A DNA stretch of 61,354 nucleotides from the NCBI GenBank assembly GCA_034679345.1, contig JAXDAY010000021.1:1-61354 (forward strand). The letters are read 5' to 3'. The DNA comes from JAXDAY01 sp034679345. Its GTDB lineage: Bacteria; Eisenbacteria; RBG-16-71-46; CAIMUX01; VGJL01. Made by a program: the position numbers and the translations under genes. Below, in pieces: positions 1-7,864 of this stretch; the first letter of the stretch is position 1; each line of letters starts with the position of its first letter. The notes beneath the pieces are model-generated. The model did not search any database. It was not told where the DNA came from and was given only the letters and a program-made list of their open reading frames with translations.

Positions 1-813
1 GAACGTCCCCACCACCAGATCCGGCTTCGTGTACAGGACGAAATGATCCTGGCCCGGGAAGATCGCGAGCTGTGAGTTCGGGATCATGCGCATCATCTCG
101 ACCGCGTGCTCGGCCTTCACCGCGTCATGGTCGCCCTGCATGATGAGAGTCGGCGCCTTGATCGACCTCACCTCCGCCTCGGAGTAGCCCGGAAAGTCCA
201 TGCCCAGGCTCTTGATCTTCGCGACCAGCATGGGCCATCGCGACTTGTCGGGCGCCACCCGGTCATAGGGCTCCTTGAGGATGGGCGGGGCGAAGTCATC
301 CGGCAGCGCCTGGAACTGCTCGTATGTGGCCGCATCGTACGTCTGGGCGAGACGTCCTGTGTTCGCTCCCAGGACGGCCAGCCTCCCGACCAGCTCGGGA
401 TCCTTCATCGCGAGCCGAAGTCCCACGACCCCTCCGTCGCTGTAGCCGAAGATGTCGGCGCCCTGCACCCCAATCTGCCGCAGGAGGGCCGCCGTATCGT
501 CGGCCATCTGATCATAGGTCAGGGGCGCGTCCCGGTCCGGCGTGTGCCCGTGGCCCTGTTGCTCGATGATGATGACCTTGCGGGTCTTGACGAGCCCCGG
601 CAGAACGTGGCCCCAGCCTTCGGCCGTTCCGAATCCGCCATGGAGGAGAACGAGGGGCTTCCCTTCGCCGTGAACCTCGTAGTAGATCCTGAGGCCGTTC
701 ACCTCGGCTTGGCGTCCTCGATCGGCTTCGGCTCCCTGATCGGCTCGCGCGCGCGCTCCGATCATCACCAGGACTCCCAGGAAAAAGAGCGTCACTGCAT
801 TGCTTCGCAACAT
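1..813 (-). CDS. Secreted alpha/beta-fold hydrolase (3' end beyond window)
   Basis: The reading frame is open from an ATG at 813 to the window edge (271 residues visible); the C-terminus is missing. Residues 1-24 look like a signal peptide (hydrophobic run then ARA), so it probably acts in the periplasm or outside. Alpha/beta hydrolase hallmarks are present: oxyanion-hole LLHGGFG near 57-63, nucleophile elbow GYSDGG with Ser125, an acid in GDHD near 228-230, and His257 in GQDHF. These give a complete Ser-Asp-His triad. The ATG at 813 was chosen over an in-frame ATG at 834 because AGGAG lies 8 bases upstream. Substrate cannot be told; esterase, haloperoxidase-like or epoxide-hydrolase-like activities all fit. 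It is transcribed off the left edge. Confidence 0.85.
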   Translation of the reverse strand, partial: MLRSNAVTLFFLGVLVMIGARARADQGAEADRGRQAEVNGLRIYYEVHGEGKPLVLLHGGFGTAEGWGHVLPGLVKTRKVIIIEQQGHGHTPDRDAPLTYDQMADDTAALLRQIGVQGADIFGYSDGGVVGLRLAMKDPELVGRLAVLGANTGRLAQTYDAATYEQFQALPDDFAPPILKEPYDRVAPDKSRWPMLVAKIKSLGMDFPGYSEAEVRSIKAPTLIMQGDHDAVKAEHAVEMMRMIPNSQLAIFPGQDHFVLYTKPDLVVGTF

Positions 814-999
814 GGATTCAGCTCCTGCATTCATCGTCGAAGGCGGGCCAGTGGATGATTGACGGACCGGCCATGGTGCCCGACGCGGCGCGCTGGGTCA
901 AGCCGCCCGGGTTTCCGTCGTTGGAGAACCTCGGACTGCCTCGCACTGCCAAAGGGCGCGCGCTCTTCCGCATCCTGTCATCTTTCGTCCACGGGTCGA

Positions 1000-1208
1000 G
1001 GGAGGCGCACACACGCACGTTGCCATGGAAGTGCGTAAAGGCGCGCCGAGGTCCGATGAAGGCTGCCGTTGCCGTCGCCGCCTCCATCCTCACCGCGGCC
1101 TACTTCATCTTGCATGACGGCCTGGAGTGTCGGGATCTGGGCCCCGATTTCTTCGTCCGCCGAGACAAGGCCCGGATGGCCCATCGGCGAATGTGCGCCA
1201 GGAGTTGA
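1000..1208 (+). pseudogene. IS110-family transposase, C-terminal remnant
   Basis: The plus strand encodes KARRGPMKAAVAVAASILTA followed by a DLGPDFF-x-RRDKAR stretch. This is the characteristic end of IS110/IS116 transposases, where an alanine-rich helix is followed by a (Y/D)xDLGPDYF motif. The N-terminal RuvC-like catalytic half is missing and the frame stops soon after the motif, so this is dead debris. Family assignment comes from motif memory. Confidence 0.6.
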
Positions 1209-1385
1209 GGCCGTTCTTCACCAGCGGCTCTTCAAGGCAATGCTTCCAGGCCTTGCTGGCGTGACATTCGCGCCATGTCGCGGGGGATGCCCACTCCTGG
1301 GGTTTATCTACCGGAGGCAGGAAAGGAACGTCAGTAGGCGGGATGATTGGGTTGGGGAAGATTGCACCGCATCCAGGAGTATCCC

Positions 1386-1415
1386 TTCACGCTCATGGCC
1401 ACAACCGGGTATACT
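1386..1415 (+). promoter_or_regulatory. Candidate sigma70-type promoter
   Basis: TTCACG at 1386-1391 and TATACT at 1410-1415 are separated by 18 bases, about 50 bases upstream of the PrcB-like start codon at 1467. The -10 box matches consensus at five of six positions and the -35 box at four of six. Confidence 0.35.
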
Positions 1416-1466
1416 TATTACCGCATGATCGCAAAACTGGAAAGACTTATGACCAGGAGCGACCCT

Positions 1467-1955
1467 ATGAGGGCAGCCTGCCTTGTTCTCGCGATGATGG
1501 GCATCTCCTCCCTGTGCTCGGAGGGGAGCGCCTCCAGCTATCTCAGTTTCCGAACCTACTATCCTGAACCGAGATTGGGCACGCAGATCGCCGGCACGCC
1601 GGAACCTCTGTGTACCGCGGTTCGGACGGTCCAGGAATGGAAGCGGCTATGGACCAAGATGGACTTCTTGTCTGCTCGACGCGCCGAGCCGCCGCGTGTC
1701 GACTTTCAACGCAACACGCTGTTGATGGTCTCGCTCGGGCGGCAGGAGGGCGACTGCCCCGAAGTCTGTATCGAGTCGGTCATCGACAACCCAGACTCTA
1801 TTGTCGTGATTGCACTCCGGCTGCACGCGGAACCTGCGCCGTGTCCGAGCGACCCATTTCAACCCGCTGCCATCGTTCTCATAGAGCGAACAGACAAGCC
1901 CGTCACCTTCCGGATGATCCGCGCCGTACGGCGGACGTTCGAAGGGTGTCCGTGA
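1467..1955 (+). CDS. Secreted PrcB-like (protease complex subunit) domain protein
   Basis: A 162-residue protein starting at the ATG preceded by AGGAG (1455-1459, 7-base spacing); the longer upstream frame reads as leader. Residues 1-23 form a short hydrophobic export signal with a Cys near its end, so it could be a lipoprotein. The rest has the layout of a PrcB_C domain: a W-x-x-LW helix, a buried strand NTLLMVSLG, a VCIESV strand and a closing AAIVLIER strand. PrcB of Treponema is a small exported partner of a surface protease. No protease partner is adjacent. A second signal-peptide ORF starts 20 bases downstream and is cut by an insertion element. Confidence 0.6.
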   Translation: MRAACLVLAMMGISSLCSEGSASSYLSFRTYYPEPRLGTQIAGTPEPLCTAVRTVQEWKRLWTKMDFLSARRAEPPRVDFQRNTLLMVSLGRQEGDCPEVCIESVIDNPDSIVVIALRLHAEPAPCPSDPFQPAAIVLIERTDKPVTFRMIRAVRRTFEGCP

Positions 1956-1974
1956 GAGAACGGGCCGCGAGGCC

Positions 1975-2076
1975 ATGGGGACCTTGCTCACCCTCCTGGT
2001 CCTTGCGGCACCCGCGGACAGCTGCCTGACGCAGCACGCAGAGTTCGAGGCGGCGGTGGGCTTGCTGTCACATTGA
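1975..2076 (+). pseudogene. 5' stub of a secreted-protein gene, truncated by an integrase remnant
   Basis: The ATG at 1975 opens a 33-residue frame beginning with a good signal-peptide-like stretch (MGTLLTLLVLAAPADS). The frame runs into the 3' side of the integrase remnant on the opposite strand at about 2056 and stops at 2074. It lies 20 bases after the PrcB-like gene, so it was probably its operon partner. The product cannot be identified from this stub. Confidence 0.35.
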
Positions 2077-2655
2077 GGTGGAGCACCCGCCGCCGATCGT
2101 TGCCTGGCACCAGAAAGACGAAGAGCACGCCGAAGCTCGCTCTCGGGACCGTGAGGAAGTCGATCGAGACGATGTCCTGAGAGTGGTTCCGCAGAAAGAT
2201 CCGCCAACTCCGCGATGGTGGCCTGCAGTATCGAGGCCGTAGTTCAAGACCGATTGCTGGCCGATGTCGATCCCTAGCTTCAGCAGTTCCCCATGGATCC
2301 GCGGTGCTCCCCATGTCACATTGGCTTCCAACATCTGACGGATCAGATCACGGATCTCCTCTGAGACTTTGGGTCTTCCCGGCCTCCATGGTCGGCACTT
2401 CCATCTCCAGTGCAGTCGGAATCCCTCGCGATGCCAGCGGATAACGGTCTCGGGCTGGACGATCGTCAGGCCAGCCCGCCAGTCCTCCTGAGCCGGGAAA
2501 GCAGAGCCCAGAGGAGGGGATCCATCTTCTTCAGGCGAGCCCTCTTGGCAGTCCGTCGCAGGACCCAGAGTTGATGCCGAAGGGCGAGGTCCGCCATGGC
2601 AAGCTCGCTGGGACTGAAAGGCGGAGATCAGGGTGGGGAGCAATGTGAAAGGCAT
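2056..2655 (-). pseudogene. IS3/IS481-type integrase remnant, frameshifted
   Basis: Pieces of one integrase can be read in three frames in order: MPFTLLPTLIS, then ELAMADLALRHQL and LLWALLSRL, then QPETVIRWHREGFRLHW through GAPRIHGELLKLG, then DIVSIDFLTVP and DRRRVLHLNVTA. The order matches the standard protein (HTH region, IHGEL motif, then the first catalytic Asp in SIDF). At least three frameshifts separate the pieces and the sequence ends before the second Asp and the Glu. The missing C-terminal third of the same kind of protein occurs on the plus strand at 14125-14412. Confidence 0.75.
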
Positions 2656-2876
2656 GACAAGAAGCCTATCGCGGGCTCGGCTGGGAGAATGCACTGCAGG
2701 CGGAGGATCCCCCTGGCGAGAAGCGGCGCGATCTCGCGGGGGCGTTGGTCCGGGGCCAAGTTGGACGGGTCATCCGGCGACGGCATCATGAGCCTCCGGA
2801 TCGGCTGCGCCCACAACGACTTCCGCTCGGCGGCAGGCTCGCTGACAGGCTGAACGGGATCCTCGCTAGTGTTCAT
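2628..2876 (-). CDS. Small hypothetical protein upstream of the integrase remnant
   Basis: An 82-residue ATG frame containing PDQRPREIAPLLARGILRL. I associate this style of short helix with small ORFs found beside recombinases and transposases in Planctomycetes-like genomes; this is memory, not a search result. Its first ~20 codons lie inside an 81-bp repeat shared with 34071-34152, and its tail runs into the integrase remnant. It may be a relic and need not be expressed. Confidence 0.3.
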   Translation of the reverse strand: MNTSEDPVQPVSEPAAERKSLWAQPIRRLMMPSPDDPSNLAPDQRPREIAPLLARGILRLQCILPAEPAIGFLSCLSHCSPP

Positions 2877-2902
2877 CTACCCGGCCGGTGTTCGAACCGT
2901 CG
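2822..2902 (+). repeat. Dispersed repeat copy A (mate at 34071-34152)
   Basis: About 81 bases align with 34071-34152 with roughly 80 percent identity by eye. The first 24 bases (starting TCCGCTCGGCGGCAGGCTCG) are nearly identical, and both copies end in CCCGG...GTTCGAA...GTCG. Both copies have the same orientation. Read on the minus strand, both encode (D/N)PVQPxSEPAAER. Confidence 0.7.
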
Positions 2903-3269
2903 GTTCGGCTCGCGGTGGAGCAGCGGCGGTCGGAGCGACCGGTCAGAGGAGAACTGAGCGAAGCGCGTGGAGACGCACAGCCCACAGCTGCGGCAGGTAG
3001 ACAGCAGGATGATCGGAGTGCTCGACCGAAGGCGCGGGACATGCTACGCTCGTTGGTCATCCGAAACGGGCAGGCGTGCCTCGGCGACCCGTGCACGAGT
3101 CCCATTAGACCGGCTGACACAGAGATTCTGCTGGAGTGGGCTGATGAGCCTTCGGGAGTGAATTTGGCGCATTGTCAATGTTTGCCATAGAAGATCGGCG
3201 GGAACGGCCGCTTTCCCCGGCGCGCATTCGCGACAAGCCGGGATCGCCGCAGAGAAAGGGGCCTCCGTC
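2903..3269. other. Non-coding stretch upstream of the FG-GAP gene
   Basis: I see no supported gene. Short overlapping frames exist on both strands but have no domain or convincing start. An AAGGGG stretch about 9 bases before 3270 can serve as the ribosome binding site of the FG-GAP gene. Confidence 0.5.
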
Positions 3270-6200
3270 ATGTCCGCAAGTTCAGATCTGCATCCAGTGA
3301 ACGTCAGCATCACGGCCGGCAGGGTACGACGACTGCGGGCTCCCGCGGTCATCTTGAGCATGCTGGGCATCGCGGTGGTCGTGCCGGCAATGCGGCCCGA
3401 GGATCCCATCGACCCCGCGGCCACGCCTGCCCCGCTCTCGTCCAACCTTCGTCAGGTGGAAGCAGACGCGTCGTGGTGGCAGGCGGTCAGGCGGGATCTC
3501 GCGGACCGCGAGCACGCAGCGACCGTGCTTCCCGCAAGTCTGCAGGCGCCCAATCGCGCACAGAATTTCCGGACGACGTTCGACGAGCGGGGCTTCGAGG
3601 TCGTGCCGCACACGGAGAAGACTCGCGAGGTCCCGTCGGGCGAAGCGCAGGAGGGCCTGCCCGCCGGAGTCGAGGAAGGATGGTCCAGCGCAGTGCAGCG
3701 GGACATCGCGGAGTCCGAGTACGACGTCACCTGGCAGGACTGCACGCTCCTCCCCGGCGTGGCCGGGGCGTACCACGCGCCGAACCGCGCACAGAATTTC
3801 CGCACGTACTTCACCGGGGACGGCATCCGGGTCCTCCCGCGGACGACGCATCGGGACGATGCGCCGGCTTGGGAGTGGGGGCTGAGCCTGATCGGATGGA
3901 GACGCGACGGCGCGACCACCAAGATACCGCCGGCCCCTCCCGCGCAGGTGCGCGTGGAGGGCCATCGGATCGAGTACGACCGCGGCGATGTGGTGGAGTG
4001 GTACGTGAACGACGCGCGTGGGCTCGAGCAGGGGTTCACGATCGCGCGGCGGCCCGGGGGCCCAGCGGCGTGGCCGCCACGGGGGGAGAGCGCGGCGTGG
4101 CCGCCGTCGTGGGCGACTCTGTCGCGGGGCCGCCCGGATGGGCCGGTTCCTCTGCGCCTCGAGACGGCCATCGCGGGAACCGTCAGGCCGGTGTTCGACT
4201 CGGACCGCGACGGAGTGGACTTTCTCACACCCGCAGGGGCCTGCGTGATCCGCTTCGACCACCTCGTCGTGGCGGACGCCCGGGGGCGCGAAGTGCCGGC
4301 CTGGTTCGAGATGGGCGAAGACGCCGGCTCGGCCACGCTGGCCCTCGTCATCGATGATCGCGACGCTGAGTATCCAATTGCGATCGACCCTCTCGCCACC
4401 AACCCTTCCTGGACGGCCGAGAGCGACCAAGGTGGTGCCCAACTCGGCACCTCGGTGGCGACCGCGGGAGACGTGAATGGAGATGGGTTCAGCGATGTCA
4501 TCGTCGGGGCCTTTGCCTTCGACAACGGCGAAACCGACGAGGGCCGGGTATTCGTCTATCACGGCTCGGCGGGCGGCTTGAGTCTCGTCCCGAACTGGAC
4601 GGCCGAGAGCGACCAGGCAAACGCCGAGTTCGGATACTCCGTGGCGACGGCGGGAGACGTCAACGGCGACAGGTTCAGCGACGTGATCGTCGGAGCCCGG
4701 CACTTCGACAACGGCCAGACCAACGAGGGCCGGGCATTCGTCTATCACGGCTCGGCGGGCGGCTTGAGTCTCGTCCCGAACTGGACGGCCGAGAGCGACC
4801 AGGCCTTCGCCCGGTTCGGGTTCTCGGTGGCGACGGCGGGGGACGTGGACGACGACGGGTTCAGCGACGTGATCGTTGGCGCCCGGCTGTTCGACAACGG
4901 CCAGACTGACGAGGGCGGAGCTTTCGTCTATCACGGCTCGGCGGGCGGCTTGAGTCTCGTCCCGAACTGGACGGCCGAGAGCGACCAGGCAAGCGCCGAG
5001 TTCGGGTTCTCGGTGGCGACGGCGGGGGACGTGAACGGGGACGGGTTCAGTGACGTCATCGTCGGCGCCTATTTGTTCGACAACGGCCAGACCAACGAGG
5101 GTCGGGCGTTCGCCTATCACGGCTCGGCCGAAGGCCTGAGCCTCGTTGCCGACTGGACGGCCGAGAGCAACCAGGCAGACGCCGATTTCGGGATCTCCGT
5201 GGCCACGGCGGGGGACGTGAACGGGGATGGGTTCAGCGACGTGATCGTAGGAGCCATGCAGTTCGACAACGACCTGACCGACCAAGGTCGGGCGTTCGTT
5301 TACCACGGCTCGGCGAGCGGCTTGAGCCTTGCCGCCGACTGGACGGAGGATGGCGTCGGCGTCGGGACGGGCGATTGGTTCGGATGGCCCGTAGCCACAG
5401 CTGGAGATGTGAACGGGGACGGATTCAGCGACGTGATCGTGGGAGCCCTGCTGTACGGCTTGACCGACGCGGGCAGGGTGTTTGTCTACCTCGGCTCGGC
5501 GGGCAGCTTGAACCTTCACCCCAGCTGGGAGGCCGGGGGCAACCAGGCGGGCGCCAATTTCGGGAACTCCGTGGCGACGGCGGGGGACGTGAACGGGGAT
5601 GGGTTCAGCGACGTGATCGTCGGCGCCTCCTTGTTCGACAATGGCCAGACAAACGAGGGTCAAGCGCGCGTCTATCAAGGCTCGGCGTACGGCTTGAGGG
5701 GTGACCCCACCTGGACGGACGGGAGCGACCAGGCAGACGCCCGCTTTGGGATTTCCGTGGCGACGGCGGGGGACGTGAACGGGGATGGGTTCAGCGACGT
5801 GATCGTCGGCGCGCATTCGTTCGACAACGGTCAGGTCGATGAGGGCTTGGCGTTGGTCTATCACGGCTCCGCGAGCGGCTTGCGCCTTTTCCCCAGCTGG
5901 ACGGCCGAGAGCGACCAGGCCAACGCCCACTTGGGGATCTCCGTGGCCACAGCGGGGGACGTGAACGGAGACGGGTTCAGCGACGTGGTCGTCGGCGCCC
6001 GGCGATTCGACAACGGCCAGAACGACGAGGGCCGGGCGTTCGTCTATCACGGCTCGGCGGGCGGGCTGAGTCTCGTCCCGAACTGGACGGCCGAGAGCGA
6101 CCAGGCAAGCGCCGAGTTCGGATACTCCGTGGCGACGGCGGGAGACGTGAACGGAGACGGGTTCAGCGACGTGGCCGTCGACGCCCCTTGGTTCGAAGAC

Positions 6201-7691
6201 GGCCTGACTGACGAGGGCCGGGCGTTCGTCTATCACGGCTCGGCGGGCGGCTTGAGCCTTGTCCCCAACTGGACCGCCGAGAGCGACCAGGCAAGCGTCG
6301 AGTTCGGATACTCCGTGGCGACGGCCGGAGATGTGAACGGCGACGGGTTCAGCGACGTGGCCGTCGGCGCCCGGCGATTCGACAACGGCCAGAACGACGA
6401 GGGCCGGGCGTTCGTCTATCACGGCCCGGCGGGCGGGCTGAGTCTCGTCCCGAACTGGACCGCCGAGAGCGACCAGGTGAGCGCCGAGTTCGGATACTCC
6501 GTGGCGACGGCGGGAGACGTGAACGGCGACGGGTTCAGCGACGTGATCGTCGGCGCCCCTCGGTTCGAAGACGGCCTGCCTGACGAGGGCCGGGCTTTCG
6601 TCTATCACGGCTCGGCGAGCGGCTTGAGCCCTGTCCCCAACTGGACGGCCGAGAGCAACCAGGTCCTCGCTCAGTTGGGGAAGTCCGTGGCGACGGCCGG
6701 GGACGTGAACGGGGACGGGTTCAGCGACGTGATCGTTGGCGCTCCTCTGTTCGAAGACGGCCCGACTAACGAGGGCCGGGCTTTCGTCTATCACGGCTCG
6801 GCGGGTGGCTTGGATCTCTTCCCGAGCTGGGCGGCAGATGGCACCCAAGACGGTGCCGATTTCGGAATCTCCGTGGCGATGGCGGGAGACGTGAACGGGG
6901 ATGGGTTCAGCGACGTGATCGTCGGCGCCGACCGGGCCAACCTTGGGGGCCGGGCCTTCGTCTACTACGGCAACGCCGGGACGGGCCGCATAACCCTCCT
7001 CCGCCAGCAGCGCACCGATGGCGCGACCCCCATCGCGCCGCTCGGGCTTTCTGACAGCCAGACCGAGTTCCGGATCCGAGCCGTCATGCCCTCGATCTAT
7101 GGCCGCACGCGCCTGCAGATTGAACACGAGGTGAAGCCACTCGGGACGCTCTTCGACGCGTTGGATACAGTGACCGGTGACTACCTCGATGTCGGGGACG
7201 ATGGCGAGGTCGAGGTGGATCAACTCGTGACTGCCTTATCACCCGACACGCAGTACCACTGGCGCGTACGGGCCAAGTACGACCTCGCGAAGTCCCCCTT
7301 CCAACCCCACGGTCCCTGGGTGCACATGCCGTTGAATGGCTGGAACGAAGCTGACCTCCGCACCGCCGCAACGCCGTCGAGTGTGGACGGAGCAGACCTG
7401 ACATCGAACGCCGCGCTCCTTCTCTTGTCGCCTCGTCCGAACCCATCCGCAGGCGTGACCGAGATGGATTACAGCTTGCCGGGCTCGGTCAGCGTGCGAC
7501 TTACCGTGGTCGATGTGACCGGGCGGGAACGCACCGTTCTGGTCGACGAGATGCAGCAGGGCGGCTGGCACCGTGTCACGTGGGATGGCCGAGGCAGGGA
7601 TGACAATAGGCTTCCCGCAGGCGTCTACTTCGCGCGGCTCTCTGCGGCCGGCCGTGTCGCGTCGCGAAGACTGATTCTCACCTCGCGATGA
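3270..7691 (+). CDS. Secreted FG-GAP (VCBS-like) repeat protein with FlgD-like sorting domain
   Basis: A 1473-residue exported protein. Residues 27-41 form a hydrophobic signal segment. Two imperfect N-terminal modules each carry APNRAQNFRT (about 94 and 174). From about 378 to 1240 there are 14 FG-GAP repeats of ~62 residues, each with a calcium-loop-like DVNGDGFSDV and a YHGSA-type turn; these normally build an integrin-like beta-propeller (two 7-blade propellers would fit). The last ~80 residues contain PRPNPS, VTWDGRGRDD and AGVYFARL, a FlgD-like/type IX-style C-terminal sorting domain. Repeat 3 has DVDDDG and repeat 14 is short. The role is probably surface adhesion or scaffolding; no enzyme domain is visible. 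Repeat DNA is unusually uniform, pointing to recent duplication. Confidence 0.93.
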   Translation: MSASSDLHPVNVSITAGRVRRLRAPAVILSMLGIAVVVPAMRPEDPIDPAATPAPLSSNLRQVEADASWWQAVRRDLADREHAATVLPASLQAPNRAQNFRTTFDERGFEVVPHTEKTREVPSGEAQEGLPAGVEEGWSSAVQRDIAESEYDVTWQDCTLLPGVAGAYHAPNRAQNFRTYFTGDGIRVLPRTTHRDDAPAWEWGLSLIGWRRDGATTKIPPAPPAQVRVEGHRIEYDRGDVVEWYVNDARGLEQGFTIARRPGGPAAWPPRGESAAWPPSWATLSRGRPDGPVPLRLETAIAGTVRPVFDSDRDGVDFLTPAGACVIRFDHLVVADARGREVPAWFEMGEDAGSATLALVIDDRDAEYPIAIDPLATNPSWTAESDQGGAQLGTSVATAGDVNGDGFSDVIVGAFAFDNGETDEGRVFVYHGSAGGLSLVPNWTAESDQANAEFGYSVATAGDVNGDRFSDVIVGARHFDNGQTNEGRAFVYHGSAGGLSLVPNWTAESDQAFARFGFSVATAGDVDDDGFSDVIVGARLFDNGQTDEGGAFVYHGSAGGLSLVPNWTAESDQASAEFGFSVATAGDVNGDGFSDVIVGAYLFDNGQTNEGRAFAYHGSAEGLSLVADWTAESNQADADFGISVATAGDVNGDGFSDVIVGAMQFDNDLTDQGRAFVYHGSASGLSLAADWTEDGVGVGTGDWFGWPVATAGDVNGDGFSDVIVGALLYGLTDAGRVFVYLGSAGSLNLHPSWEAGGNQAGANFGNSVATAGDVNGDGFSDVIVGASLFDNGQTNEGQARVYQGSAYGLRGDPTWTDGSDQADARFGISVATAGDVNGDGFSDVIVGAHSFDNGQVDEGLALVYHGSASGLRLFPSWTAESDQANAHLGISVATAGDVNGDGFSDVVVGARRFDNGQNDEGRAFVYHGSAGGLSLVPNWTAESDQASAEFGYSVATAGDVNGDGFSDVAVDAPWFEDGLTDEGRAFVYHGSAGGLSLVPNWTAESDQASVEFGYSVATAGDVNGDGFSDVAVGARRFDNGQNDEGRAFVYHGPAGGLSLVPNWTAESDQVSAEFGYSVATAGDVNGDGFSDVIVGAPRFEDGLPDEGRAFVYHGSASGLSPVPNWTAESNQVLAQLGKSVATAGDVNGDGFSDVIVGAPLFEDGPTNEGRAFVYHGSAGGLDLFPSWAADGTQDGADFGISVAMAGDVNGDGFSDVIVGADRANLGGRAFVYYGNAGTGRITLLRQQRTDGATPIAPLGLSDSQTEFRIRAVMPSIYGRTRLQIEHEVKPLGTLFDALDTVTGDYLDVGDDGEVEVDQLVTALSPDTQYHWRVRAKYDLAKSPFQPHGPWVHMPLNGWNEADLRTAATPSSVDGADLTSNAALLLLSPRPNPSAGVTEMDYSLPGSVSVRLTVVDVTGRERTVLVDEMQQGGWHRVTWDGRGRDDNRLPAGVYFARLSAAGRVASRRLILTSR
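4401..6990 (+). repeat. In-gene tandem array, 14 units of about 186 bp
   Basis: The FG-GAP units are recognisable as near-identical DNA (for example GGGTTCAGCGACGTGATCGT recurs in most units). Adjacent central units differ at few positions, consistent with slippage or unequal crossing-over. It is a likely site of length variation and of assembly error. Confidence 0.85.
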
Positions 7692-7864
7692 GTGCACGCA
7701 CCGCCGACCCGGCGCCTCCCAGGAAGGCCGACAACGCTCGCCCGTGATGGAGGCGAGGATCTTGCCATCCTCGAGCGCGCTCGACTCCGTGGTCCGGTGT
7801 CGTGGGCGGCTGGATGCATGGCGGGAGCGGCACACGGCTCTCGATTCGGCGCTGGAGGGAACTC

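Larger units (their letters stand above)
814..1466. other. Gap with an IS110 remnant and a promoter-like site
   Basis: No intact gene. It holds a decayed IS110-type transposase tail (1000-1208) and, near the right end, promoter-like boxes for the PrcB-like gene. Short frames on both strands here have no recognisable domains. Confidence 0.6.

Noticed and set aside
3282..7223. A 1313-codon open frame antisense to the FG-GAP gene
   Set aside because: It exists because the sense repeats are GC-rich and periodic; its translation is Arg/His/Val-rich repetition with no domain, and the sense frame has a signal peptide, FG-GAP motifs and sorting domain.
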